From an uncultured Acidimicrobiaceae bacterium (GTDB taxonomy: Bacteria; Actinomycetota; Acidimicrobiia; Acidimicrobiales; Ilumatobacteraceae): a stretch of 14,638 nucleotides of DNA. Both the position numbers and the translations under genes were made by a program. This document shows positions 1-8,612 of the stretch, one piece after another (the stretch's first letter is position 1; every line of letters starts with the position of its first letter). The DNA lies in the NCBI GenBank assembly GCA_903919215.1, contig CAIXHI010000123.1, positions 1-14,638 of the forward strand, given 5' to 3'. Under the pieces are notes generated by a model, which had not been told where the DNA came from, searched no databases, and saw only the letters and a list, made by a program, of their open reading frames with translations.

Positions 1-1637
<1,637 letters not shown>

Positions 1638-1641
1638 GCGC

Positions 1642-2172
1642 ATGAGCGACCAGCCCGAATCCGACGACCTCGACCCGCAGACGGTGGCCGATATCGACGA
1701 TGCCCTCGCTGGCGTCGACACATCCGCAGTGGATGCCGCTGAAGCGGCAATCGAACACGATGTCGATGCTTTGCTCGCGGAGCGCGACTCGTTCAAGGAC
1801 ATCGCCCTGCGTCTGCAGGCCGACTTCGACAACTACCGCAAGCGCGTGGCCAACCAACAGGCCGACGAGATGCAACGCGCCACTGGCAAGTTGGCCGAGG
1901 CATTGCTGCCGGTGCTCGACGCGTGCGAGGCCGCCTATGTGCAGCATCCCGCCGAGGTCGAGCCGATCTTCAACCTGATGCTCGGTTCACTGAAGAAGCT
2001 CGGTCTGGAGGCGATGAACCTGCAGGACCAACCGTTCGACCCCAACCTCGCCGAGGCCGTGATGCACGAGCCCGGCGACGAGGGCGCGCCGACCGTCAGT
2101 GAAGTGCTTCGCAGCGGCTACACGTGGCACGGCAAGGTGCTCCGCGCGGCAATGGTGAAGGTGCGCGGCTGA
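1642..2172 (+). CDS. grpE: GrpE, nucleotide exchange factor for DnaK
   Basis: GrpE releases ADP from DnaK so that the chaperone can rebind ATP and let go of its client; it acts as a dimer in the cytoplasm. The 176-residue product has an acidic disordered N-terminus (1-45), a long helix with the typical LQADFDNYRKR segment (58-68), and the beta-rich C-terminal domain with VSEVLRSGYTWHGKVLRAAM (152-171), the GrpE signature region. The open frame extends upstream to 1453 inside dnaK, but that part is antisense-like to protein logic and rich in Arg/Ser. ATG 1642 is chosen because it starts a typical acidic GrpE N-terminus and has AAGGG at 1629-1633, 8 bases away. Its position between dnaK and dnaJ confirms the call. 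Confidence 0.97.
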   Translation: MSDQPESDDLDPQTVADIDDALAGVDTSAVDAAEAAIEHDVDALLAERDSFKDIALRLQADFDNYRKRVANQQADEMQRATGKLAEALLPVLDACEAAYVQHPAEVEPIFNLMLGSLKKLGLEAMNLQDQPFDPNLAEAVMHEPGDEGAPTVSEVLRSGYTWHGKVLRAAMVKVRG

Positions 2173-2174
2173 CC

Positions 2175-2190
2175 GTCGACACACGTCGAC
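2175..2190 (+). other. Small inverted repeat abutting the dnaJ ribosome binding site
   Basis: GTCGAC occurs twice (2175-2180 and 2185-2190) separated by ACAC. Because GTCGAC is self-complementary the transcript can fold a 6-bp stem with a 4-base loop, ending one base before the Shine-Dalgarno sequence of dnaJ. It lacks a U-tract, so it is not an intrinsic terminator. A role in setting dnaJ translation or in mRNA processing between grpE and dnaJ is only a possibility. Confidence 0.4.
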
Positions 2191-2202
2191 AAAGGAGGTG
2201 AT
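2191..2202 (+). promoter_or_regulatory. Extended Shine-Dalgarno sequence of dnaJ
   Basis: AAAGGAGGTGAT is a 12-base match to the anti-Shine-Dalgarno tail of 16S rRNA as known in most bacteria (AUCACCUCCUUU). GGAGG ends 9 bases before GTG 2208. It decides the dnaJ start in favour of GTG 2208; the nearer ATG at 2201 is out of frame and overlaps the ribosome site. Confidence 0.85.
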
Positions 2203-2207
2203 GTCGA

Positions 2208-3335
2208 GTGGCAGCACAACGAGAGTGGTTCGAGAAGGACTACTACAAGATCCTCGGCGTTGCCGGCGACGCCGACCCGAAGGCCATCACCAAGGCGTAC
2301 CGCAAGCTCGCCCGTGAGAGCCACCCCGACACGCACCCCGGCGACAACAAGGCCGAGGAACGGTTCAAGGAAGTCAGCGCGGCGTACGACGTTGTTGGTG
2401 ACGAGACCAAGCGCAAGGAGTACGACGAGGTGCGCCGAGTCGGCCCGATGGGCGGGTTCGGCGGTCCGGGTGGGGGCGGGCCCGGTGGGTTCAACTTCAA
2501 CGTCGGTGCCGACGGTATGGGCGACCTGCTCGGGCAGATGTTCGGTCGTGGTGGTCGTGGTGGCCGCGGGCCTTCGGCCTCGGCCGGGCCGCAACGCGGT
2601 GCTGATGTGGAGGCCACGCTGACACTTGAATTCGCCGACGCAGCCAAGGGCCTCACCACGACGCTGCACCTCACCAGCGATGCACAGTGCAGTACCTGCA
2701 ACGGCAGCGGCGCCAAGGCCGGCACCCTGCCGCGCACCTGCTCGCAGTGCGGTGGTCGCGGTGCGGTCGACGACAATCAGGGCCTCTTCTCGTTCTCACA
2801 GCCGTGTCGCGTGTGTGGTGGCGGTGGCGTCGTCATCGACCAGCCGTGCACCACGTGTCGTGGGTCGCGAGTCGAGCACCGGCCGCGTGAGGTGCAGGCG
2901 CGTATTCCTGCCGGCGTGTCCGATCGGCAGAAGATCCGGCTGCGCGGGCGTGGTGCCCCAGGCCGCCACGGCGGCCCGGCCGGTGACCTCATCGTCGAGT
3001 GCCACGTCACCCCGCACCCCCTGTTCGGTCGCAACGGCCACGACCTCACCACGCGAGTCGTGATCACCTTCGCCGAGGCTGCGCTGGGCGGCGAGATCGA
3101 CGTACCCACGCTCGACGGGCCGCGGGTCACCCTCCGCCTGCGGCCAGGTACACAGTCCGGCAGCCGTCACCGCGTGAAGGGCAAGGGACTGGTCACCGCC
3201 AAGGGGGCCGGCGACCTCATCGTCACCACCGATGTCCACGTGCCCACCACGCTCACCGACGACCAGCGAGCAGCCGTCGAGGCATTCGCCGCGGCGACTA
3301 CGGTGTCACCGCGCGACGAGCTGAGAGGGGCCTGA
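2208..3335 (+). CDS. dnaJ: Chaperone DnaJ (Hsp40), class A
   Basis: J-domain co-chaperone that delivers clients to DnaK and stimulates its ATPase. The 375-residue protein has a full class A layout: J domain (about 10-75) with HPD at 39-41, a Gly/Phe-rich linker (80-123) that also carries an RGGRGG stretch, a zinc-binding domain with cysteine pairs at 161/164, 178/181, 200/203 and 214/217, and the two C-terminal beta domains up to about 345. The first three zinc motifs read CSTCNGSG, CSQCGGRG and CRVCGGGG; the fourth, CTTCRGSR, has Arg in place of the last Gly but keeps both cysteines. Start is GTG with a very strong ribosome site 9 bases upstream. Many actinobacteria have a second dnaJ elsewhere; the operon position makes this the DnaK-linked copy. 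Confidence 0.97.
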   Translation: MAAQREWFEKDYYKILGVAGDADPKAITKAYRKLARESHPDTHPGDNKAEERFKEVSAAYDVVGDETKRKEYDEVRRVGPMGGFGGPGGGGPGGFNFNVGADGMGDLLGQMFGRGGRGGRGPSASAGPQRGADVEATLTLEFADAAKGLTTTLHLTSDAQCSTCNGSGAKAGTLPRTCSQCGGRGAVDDNQGLFSFSQPCRVCGGGGVVIDQPCTTCRGSRVEHRPREVQARIPAGVSDRQKIRLRGRGAPGRHGGPAGDLIVECHVTPHPLFGRNGHDLTTRVVITFAEAALGGEIDVPTLDGPRVTLRLRPGTQSGSRHRVKGKGLVTAKGAGDLIVTTDVHVPTTLTDDQRAAVEAFAAATTVSPRDELRGA

Positions 3336-3336
3336 G

Positions 3337-3720
3337 ATGCGATCACGTGATCACGCCGTCTACGTCATCTCCGTGGCAGCCGAACTGGCTGGTATGCACC
3401 CGCAGACCTTGCGGATCTACGAGCGCCGCGGTCTGGTGCAGCCGGCGCGAACACAAGGTGGCAATCGTCGCTACAGCGATATCGACATCGACCGCCTGCG
3501 GCGCATCAGCGATCTCGCCAGCGAGGGGATGAACCTCGAGGGTATCCGGCGGGTGATGGTGCTGGAGGCCGAGGTGGAGCGACTGCGTACGGAGAACCAA
3601 GCGCTGCGCGTGCTCGCCGCCGACGCCTGTGCCGAGGCCGAGCGTCGGCCACCGCGCCGCGACCTCGTACCGCTGCGGCAGGAGATCACGGTCTTCGGCG
3701 GCAAGCGCCTCGGCAGCTGA
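3337..3720 (+). CDS. hspR: HspR, MerR-family heat-shock repressor
   Basis: HspR is the actinobacterial repressor of the dnaK operon; it binds HAIR inverted repeats upstream of dnaK, with DnaK acting as co-repressor. The 127-residue protein has the MerR winged helix: ISVAAELAGMHPQTLRIYER (11-30), RRGLVQPARTQGGNRRYS (30-47) and a second helix-turn-helix part around IDRLRRISDLASEGMNLEGI (51-70), followed by a dimer-forming heptad helix (about 74-96) and a basic tail. AELAGMHPQTLR and the GGNRRYS wing match HspR better than other MerR proteins. ATG 3337 lies one base after the dnaJ stop, with AGAGGGG at 3324-3330 as ribosome site, so translation is probably coupled. No HAIR element (CTTGAGT-N7-ACTCAAG) is visible in the window, as expected if it lies upstream of dnaK. 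Confidence 0.94.
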   Translation: MRSRDHAVYVISVAAELAGMHPQTLRIYERRGLVQPARTQGGNRRYSDIDIDRLRRISDLASEGMNLEGIRRVMVLEAEVERLRTENQALRVLAADACAEAERRPPRRDLVPLRQEITVFGGKRLGS

Positions 3721-3721
3721 A

Positions 3722-4222
3722 CTACTTCTTCGACTCCCAGACGGTCTTGGCTCCGCTATGGCCGGTGACGGTGACTGATGCCGTAGCGGCGACTCCGCCG
3801 ATGACGACGAGCACGGACAGGAGGATGCCGATCAGCTTCGGCTGCTTCACCGTCGCGGTCACCTTCTCCTCGCCGGCCTTGCGACGCCACCAGGCGAACA
3901 GCACCCAGACCACCACGAGCGCGAAGAACACGGCGGCGAAGGCCTGCGCGGCATCGCCCATCTCGGCGTGGTCTTCGAGCGTGTTGGTGATCGTCTGTCC
4001 CGATGCTTCGAGCGTCTCCTTGTAGGCCTCGCCGCTCTGGGCGGCGAACATCGCGCCCGCAAAGCCGACCCCAGCCACGGCGGCGACGAGCCAGCCGAAA
4101 CTGCGCATCCATTTCGGACGGACGGCGATCGCCAACGCGCCGATGGCGGCCAACGGAATGAGCACGACCGGAATGTGCACGAGTAACGGGTGGGCGGGGA
4201 GTCCACCGAGCTTGTCGAACAT
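3722..4222 (-). CDS. DUF2231-type four-helix membrane protein
   Basis: A 166-residue membrane protein of the DUF2231 type; no reaction is established for the family. Four hydrophobic segments lie at about 14-33, 42-61, 93-112 and 129-150. Basic residues sit between helices 1-2 (RPKWMR) and 3-4 (WWRRK), which places those loops inside and both termini outside. The HPLLVHIP motif (11-18), H85 in the loop between helices 2 and 3, and GHSGA near the C-terminus (154-158) put four histidines, H11, H16, H85 and H155, on the outer side, so heme or metal binding is plausible but unproven. Its ATG overlaps the stop of the cytochrome gene by one base (TGATG), with AAGGGA 5 bases upstream (4228-4233), so the two are probably co-translated. 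It converges on hspR with a single base between stops. Confidence 0.82.
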   Translation of the reverse strand: MFDKLGGLPAHPLLVHIPVVLIPLAAIGALAIAVRPKWMRSFGWLVAAVAGVGFAGAMFAAQSGEAYKETLEASGQTITNTLEDHAEMGDAAQAFAAVFFALVVVWVLFAWWRRKAGEEKVTATVKQPKLIGILLSVLVVIGGVAATASVTVTGHSGAKTVWESKK

Positions 4223-4617
4223 CAGTATCCCTTCAAGTAGTTGATCAGGTCGGCGACCTGCTGCTGGCTGAGGCCGCCGAAGCCGGGCATCTTGCCCTTA
4301 CCGTAGGCGATCGTGAACTGCAGGGGCTGATCACCCAGGCTGGCGATGCGTGTGGCATCGAGCGCGGGCGACTCGTAGTCGCCCGTACGGTCGGCGCCAT
4401 GGCAGCGGGCGCACGATTGCACGTACACCGCTTCGCCGGCCGACGCGTACGAGCCGCCACCGCCACCGCCACCGTTGTTGTTGGCTGCCGCTCCGCCGTT
4501 GTTGCCGGTCTGCGCCCCGCACGCGGCGAGCGCGCTGGCGAGCACGATCAGGGTGGGGCCGAGCCACGCGGCGTGGCTCGCGAAGAACGAGTTGGAGCGT
4601 CGCAAGGATCGAGGCAC
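4222..4617 (-). CDS. c-type cytochrome lipoprotein
   Basis: Small class I cytochrome c anchored outside the membrane by a lipid. From GTG 4617 it has 131 residues: a basic n-region (PRSLRRSNS), a hydrophobic stretch, lipobox LAAC with Cys33, a Gly/Asn-rich spacer including seven consecutive glycines, the heme motif CARCH (69-73), and GKGKMPGFGGLS with M110 as the likely axial ligand, ending in a typical QQVADLINYLKGY helix. The same frame can start at ATG 4638 (138 residues), which a gene finder may prefer. I chose GTG 4617 because ATG 4638 lies inside a palindrome that looks like an operator and the shorter signal peptide is better proportioned. It is followed, with a one-base overlap, by the DUF2231 gene, probably its partner. 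The electron donor and acceptor are unknown. Confidence 0.88.
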   Translation of the reverse strand: MPRSLRRSNSFFASHAAWLGPTLIVLASALAACGAQTGNNGGAAANNNGGGGGGGSYASAGEAVYVQSCARCHGADRTGDYESPALDATRIASLGDQPLQFTIAYGKGKMPGFGGLSQQQVADLINYLKGY

Positions 4618-4630
4618 GGTTGCAGCGTAT

Positions 4631-4646
4631 ATACCCATTGGGGTAT
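4631..4646 (-). promoter_or_regulatory. CsoR/CstR-like palindromic operator candidate, upstream of the cytochrome c gene
   Basis: The + strand reads ATACCC-ATTG-GGGTAT, a perfect 6+6 inverted repeat with a 4-base centre. The TACCC...GGGTA layout resembles operators of the CsoR/CstR family (copper or persulfide sensors), for example B. subtilis ATACCCTACGGGGGTAT. On the minus strand TATATA (4633-4628), a possible -10 box, overlaps it and lies just ahead of GTG 4617, so a bound repressor would block transcription. A separate 8-bp palindrome CCCTAGGG follows at 4648-4655. No regulator gene of this family is in the window. Confidence 0.5.
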
Positions 4647-4686
4647 GCCCTAGGGACGTTGGTCCTGCTGTGACGGACGACCTTCG

Positions 4687-5460
4687 TCAGTCGGCGGCAG
4701 TGAGTTCGACGATCGCACTGCGCACCCAGGCACCGAGGTCGATCGTGCCGAGCATCGCTCGCCCGGTTGCCGCGGGCTCGGTCGGCACCTCAGGCGGCTC
4801 GGGTGGCGGCTCGCCGAGGAATCGCTTCCATTCGGCGCCCTCCCACGGTGGCGTCAGTTCTGGGGCCAGCACCCGCGGCGCGGAGCGGCCAGTTGGGGTG
4901 GGGATGGTGACACCGCCGGGCGTCGGTGATGCGCCCGGCGTGGTGGCGAGACGCAGGTGGCGTTCGCCCGGCTTGGCTCGCGAACCGACCCGGGCGCGGC
5001 CGCCTTCGATCTCGGCGCCGGTCTTGCAGCGCCACTCGACGAGCAACTCTGGGCGTGCCACCAGCTCGTTGGCGAACGCCAGCAATGCGGCGATCGAGTG
5101 CTTGCAGGGGTCGTCCCAGTCGGGGCAGCTGCAGCTGACGGTGAGGTCGTTGGCATCGGGGGTGAGTTCGTTGATGTGCTGACGGAATGCCTCGGGTGAG
5201 CCGAGCACTGGCCGTTCGATCGTCTCGACCGCGATGATCACCTGGTAGGGCGCGCGCCGACTGCCGCTGACGTTGGCGACGAGGCGACCCGAGGAGATGT
5301 CGAGCTTCGCGACCGCACGCTCGGTGACGTAGGTCTTGCCCTTGCGGAAGCGGGTGGGGTCGGACATTCCGGCGACACACACTGACAACAGGGTGCTGGC
5401 CAACTTGCCCACCGGATGCGGTTGGTCGCGGAACGTGCCGGGGACGACGACGATGCTCAT
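4687..5460 (-). CDS. SWIM zinc-finger protein paired with an SNF2 ATPase
   Basis: A 257-residue protein with a SWIM-type zinc finger, C110-S-C112...C119-K-H121, in SCSCPDWDDPCKH. SWIM domains bind zinc and are thought to contact DNA or protein; bacterial SWIM genes are often found next to SNF2-family ATPases, as here. Before the finger comes a beta-rich segment with RFRKGKTYV (37-45) and SGSRRAPYQVIIAV (65-78), typical of these proteins; after it comes a Pro/Gly-rich, probably flexible region (about 160-235). The frame is open further upstream, to 5706, but that part overlaps the SNF2 gene and is Arg-rich shadow sequence. ATG 5460 is chosen for the ATGA overlap with the SNF2 stop and a GAAGGT ribosome site at 5470-5475. 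Its exact role is unknown; DNA repair or a role in chromosome maintenance is a guess. Confidence 0.87.
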   Translation of the reverse strand: MSIVVVPGTFRDQPHPVGKLASTLLSVCVAGMSDPTRFRKGKTYVTERAVAKLDISSGRLVANVSGSRRAPYQVIIAVETIERPVLGSPEAFRQHINELTPDANDLTVSCSCPDWDDPCKHSIAALLAFANELVARPELLVEWRCKTGAEIEGGRARVGSRAKPGERHLRLATTPGASPTPGGVTIPTPTGRSAPRVLAPELTPPWEGAEWKRFLGEPPPEPPEVPTEPAATGRAMLGTIDLGAWVRSAIVELTAAD

Positions 5461-8429
5461 GAGTTGCGCACCTTCGAGTGGTCGAGCACGACGAGATCGC
5501 GCAGGGCGTCGGTGCTGAGCTCGCTGAGCCAGGTCTCGCCGGTGGTTCCCACCACAGCGTCGGCCAGCTTGCGTTTGTCGTTGATCAGCGCGTCGATGCG
5601 CTCTTCCACGGTGCCTTCGCACACCAGCTTGTGCACGAACACGGCGCGCGACTGACCGATACGCCAGGCCCGGTCGGTGGCCTGATCTTCCACAGCAGGG
5701 TTCCACCAGCGGTCGTAGTGCACGACCCGCGAAGCCGCCGTGAGGTTCAGGCCGGTGCCTCCCGCCTTCAGCGACACCAGCAGCAGGGGCGAACTGGCAG
5801 TACCCGCCTGGAACGTCTCGACCATGCGGTCGCGGTGTGGTTTGGTGATGCCGCCATGCAGGAACGGCACGGTCTGGCTGAAGCGCTCGAGCAGGTGTTG
5901 TTGCAGCAACAGGCCCATCTCGCGGAACTGGGTGAACACCAACGCCTGCTCGCCGGCATCGAGCAGGTCGGTGACCAGCTCGTCGAAGCGGTGCAGCTTG
6001 CCCGAACGCCCGGCCAGCTTCGACCCGTCGCCCAACGCATGCGCCGGGTGGTTGCAGATCTGCTTCAGGCGTGTGAGTGCGGCCAGCACCAGACCCCGGC
6101 GGCGCATACCGGTGGCCTGCTGGGCATCGGCGAGCAACTGGTCGACGACCGCCTGGTACATGTGCGCCTGCTCACGGGTGAGCGGAGCCCAGGCGACCTG
6201 TTCGACCTTGTCGGGAAGGTCGGGCACCAGCGACTTGTCGGCCTTGGTGCGGCGCAGCAGGAAGGGGCCGGTGAGGCGGCGCAGTTCCAGCGTGGCGGCC
6301 ACATCGTGTTCGCGCTCAATGGGTTGGATGAAGTGCTGGCGGAACTGGGCGGCGTTGCCCAGCAGACCGGGGGCGACGATCTGGAAGATCGACCACAACT
6401 CGCTGAGCCGGTTCTCCACCGGCGTGCCGGTGAGGGCCAGGCGTTGCCCAGCCTGCAAGGCGCGCATCGCGCGAGCCGTGCGCGTGTCGGGGTTCTTGAT
6501 CGCTTGTGCTTCGTCGAGCACGACGGTGGCCCACGGCACCTTCTGGAACGTCTCGAGGTCGCGGGCTGCGACCTGATAGGTGGTGACGACGAGATCGTGT
6601 TGGCTGACGAGTTGCACGAATTCCGCATCACCGGCGCGACCGGTGCCGTGATGCACCATCACGCGCATGAGCGGTACGAACCGCGCAGTCTCGGACTCCC
6701 AGTTGCGCACGACCGACAGCGGGCAGACCACCAAGTGCGGCCCGGGCAGGCCGGCGAGGTGAGCCAGCGTGGTGGGCGTCTTGCCGAGGCCCATGTCGTC
6801 GGCCAGGCAGCCACCCAGACCAAGGCGGTGCAGGAACTGCAACCAACCCAGACCGCGGCGCTGGTACGGCCGCAGTGTGGCGGTGAACCCCTCAGGAACG
6901 ACACCTTCGGTGAGCGCTTCATCGGGCAGCCCATCGAGCAACTCGCCGGCCCACCCAGTGGCCTGCAGCAAGTCGGTGACCGCGGCATCTTCGGCCAGAC
7001 CGGCAGCCTCCATCTCGCGCTGCAATTCGGCAGCCAGATTCAGCAGCTGCAGCGCCGACATCTCCCCGTGCTCGGCACGGTGCTGTTGCAGGTTGGCGAG
7101 CGCGCGGCGGGCTTCGGCGCGATCGATCTGCACCCAGCGGCCGCCAACTTCGATGAGGTTGGCGCCGTCTTCCGCGGCGCGCTGCAGCACCTCATCGGAG
7201 ACTGGGTTGCCATCGACCACGACCTGCCACTCCATCAGCGCGCTGGCAGCGAAGCGTCCGCTGCTGTTGCCCTCTTTGGGCTGCGCCGTAGCGCGGGTGG
7301 ATGGCCGACGGCGGATGAGCTTCTCGGGTGCCAGCAGCTCGACGCCGGCGATGGCCAACGCGTCCGTACCCTCGAGCGCCGCCGCAGCTACCTCGACATC
7401 GACGCCGGCGGCTGGCTCGGCCAGCCAGGCAGCGAGCTCTGGCACAGCCAGACCGATATCGGTGGCCGCCTGGTGCAGACGCTGCTGCAACAGGTGGTGG
7501 AAGCGTTCATGACCGGCAAGCACCCGGGCGTTGGGCGCCCCCGCCCGCAACTCGTCGGCAGTACACCAGCGGCTGCGGTCGTCGACATCGACCAGTTCGA
7601 GGCTGAGCGGCCACGCGGCCACCGACGGGTCGGTGTCGCCGATGGGGAACCCAGTGGCCTCGTCGACCGTCTGCTCGGGCATACCGAGGCGCAGGCGAAC
7701 GCGCACGATCGGTTCACCCTGGGCCCGGCGCTCCATGGTGGACAACTCGCGCGCGATGTGGGCGACGGCCTCGCCAAGTTCGGACGACACAGGAAACTGA
7801 CCGTGCTCGGCGATGAGCGCACGGCTGACGATGCGCAGCGCGCGACCGTTGACGGCGCGAGTGTCGGGCAACACCGCCTTCCATCCCCGGTGGGCGAGTG
7901 TGAGACGGCACAAGCGATCGACCATCGAGTGCAGAAGCTCGCGGGGTTCGAAGGGTGCTGCCGCAGCCACCACGGGCGGCATCGCGGCGAGCAGTGCCTC
8001 GGCGGTTTGCACGTCGGCCGCCAGCGGTTGCCACTCGGCCAGCCAATAGGCGAGGCCGCTGGCGGGGGTGCCCACATGCGTGAGCACCGGCAGCACACGG
8101 CCGCGAACCACGACGTCGGTGGCGAAGCGGTGTACTGCACCGAACCAGGCGACAGAAGCGCTGATCTCGTGATGCAACACGTCGAGCTCGCCGAGCGCGG
8201 CAAGCGTTGCCGAATCGAGCCGCTGGCACATCACCTGCGTGGCGCCCTCGGGTAACTGCATGGGCAGCAGCCGGGTGGCGCCGCTGTAGGCCAGGCTGGC
8301 ACGACGGGCGACGCGAGCCACCTCATGGTGCAGGTTGCCGCCGTACACACCGCGGCCAGGTTGCCAGGCGAAGGCGTGGCCGTCGTACCAGGCGAGCTGC
8401 AGTGCGGGGGGTGGTGTGCGTGCAGCCAT
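5457..8429 (-). CDS. SNF2-family ATPase/helicase, HelZ-like
   Basis: Large SNF2/Rad54-like ATPase that probably translocates on double-stranded DNA; bacterial members, such as M. tuberculosis HelZ, have no settled function. With start ATG 8429 it has 990 residues: an N-terminal bacterial SNF2-associated region (1 to about 510), the first RecA-like lobe with Walker A DDMGLGKT (544-551, K550), Walker B DEAQ (639-642) and TGTPVENRLSELWSIF, then the second lobe with LLLVSLKAGGTGLNLTAA and DQATDRAWRIGQ (915-926). All motifs needed for ATP hydrolysis are present. A GTG at 8498 would add 23 residues, but their codons are less GC-biased at third positions, and TACACT followed by six bases and ATG 8429 looks like a leaderless start. 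It overlaps the SWIM gene by ATGA, so the two form an operon. A 925-codon open frame on the opposite strand is a shadow. Confidence 0.93.
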   Translation of the reverse strand: MAARTPPPALQLAWYDGHAFAWQPGRGVYGGNLHHEVARVARRASLAYSGATRLLPMQLPEGATQVMCQRLDSATLAALGELDVLHHEISASVAWFGAVHRFATDVVVRGRVLPVLTHVGTPASGLAYWLAEWQPLAADVQTAEALLAAMPPVVAAAAPFEPRELLHSMVDRLCRLTLAHRGWKAVLPDTRAVNGRALRIVSRALIAEHGQFPVSSELGEAVAHIARELSTMERRAQGEPIVRVRLRLGMPEQTVDEATGFPIGDTDPSVAAWPLSLELVDVDDRSRWCTADELRAGAPNARVLAGHERFHHLLQQRLHQAATDIGLAVPELAAWLAEPAAGVDVEVAAAALEGTDALAIAGVELLAPEKLIRRRPSTRATAQPKEGNSSGRFAASALMEWQVVVDGNPVSDEVLQRAAEDGANLIEVGGRWVQIDRAEARRALANLQQHRAEHGEMSALQLLNLAAELQREMEAAGLAEDAAVTDLLQATGWAGELLDGLPDEALTEGVVPEGFTATLRPYQRRGLGWLQFLHRLGLGGCLADDMGLGKTPTTLAHLAGLPGPHLVVCPLSVVRNWESETARFVPLMRVMVHHGTGRAGDAEFVQLVSQHDLVVTTYQVAARDLETFQKVPWATVVLDEAQAIKNPDTRTARAMRALQAGQRLALTGTPVENRLSELWSIFQIVAPGLLGNAAQFRQHFIQPIEREHDVAATLELRRLTGPFLLRRTKADKSLVPDLPDKVEQVAWAPLTREQAHMYQAVVDQLLADAQQATGMRRRGLVLAALTRLKQICNHPAHALGDGSKLAGRSGKLHRFDELVTDLLDAGEQALVFTQFREMGLLLQQHLLERFSQTVPFLHGGITKPHRDRMVETFQAGTASSPLLLVSLKAGGTGLNLTAASRVVHYDRWWNPAVEDQATDRAWRIGQSRAVFVHKLVCEGTVEERIDALINDKRKLADAVVGTTGETWLSELSTDALRDLVVLDHSKVRNS

Positions 8430-8435
8430 GGGGGG

Positions 8436-8441
8436 AGTGTA
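8436..8441 (-). promoter_or_regulatory. Possible leaderless -10 box for the SNF2 gene
   Basis: On the minus strand TACACT fits the TAnnnT pattern and is followed by exactly six bases (CCCCCC) and ATG 8429, the geometry expected of a leaderless transcript. No Shine-Dalgarno sequence is present ahead of this ATG. No convincing -35 element was found. Confidence 0.35.
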
Positions 8442-8537
8442 CGGAGCGGGTGCGCGTGGGAACCCGTGACTGGTGGCCAACCACACAAGATCGGTCACGT
8501 GGCGCCGCCGAGCGTTCTCTTACCCAATTCCTGTAGA

Positions 8538-8550
8538 ACTCCCAGGGAGT
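8538..8550. promoter_or_regulatory. 13-bp palindrome between the divergent SNF2 and DUF2271 genes
   Basis: ACTCCC-A-GGGAGT is a perfect 6+6 inverted repeat in the 183-bp divergent intergenic region (8430-8612), 62 bp ahead of the DUF2271 start. No U-tract follows. It may be a repressor site for the redox module, but I recognise no matching regulator. The rest of this region shows no clear promoter for the + strand; TACTCT at 8567-8572 is a weak -10 candidate. Confidence 0.3.
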
Positions 8551-8612
8551 CGCCAGTCGCACCTTCTACTCTGGTGCCCGTTGCATCCCTGGTGAAGAAA
8601 GGCGAACCCACG

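Noticed and set aside
3341..3352. GATCACGTGATC, a 12-bp palindrome just inside hspR
   Set aside because: It encodes conserved-length N-terminal codons of hspR, does not match the HAIR operator, and one such 12-mer in 14.6 kb is weak evidence. Autoregulation at this site cannot be excluded.
4445..4500. GCC/ACC-rich simple repeat
   Set aside because: It encodes the Gly/Asn-rich spacer of the cytochrome lipoprotein after the lipid anchor; a normal flexible linker rather than a separate repeat element.
4648..4655. CCCTAGGG palindrome as a second CsoR-like site
   Set aside because: Only an 8-bp core; the flanks lack the TAC/GTA arms, so it is not listed as an operator of its own.
5461..5706. N-terminal extension of the SWIM protein
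   Set aside because: The open frame continues upstream but overlaps conserved SNF2 C-terminal sequence and is Arg-rich; the ATG at 5460 with ATGA overlap and ribosome site is the credible start.
5478..8255. A 925-codon open frame on the + strand
   Set aside because: It lies wholly antisense to the SNF2 gene, which has complete family motifs. The antisense product has no recognisable domain and its length follows from high GC at third codon positions of the real gene.
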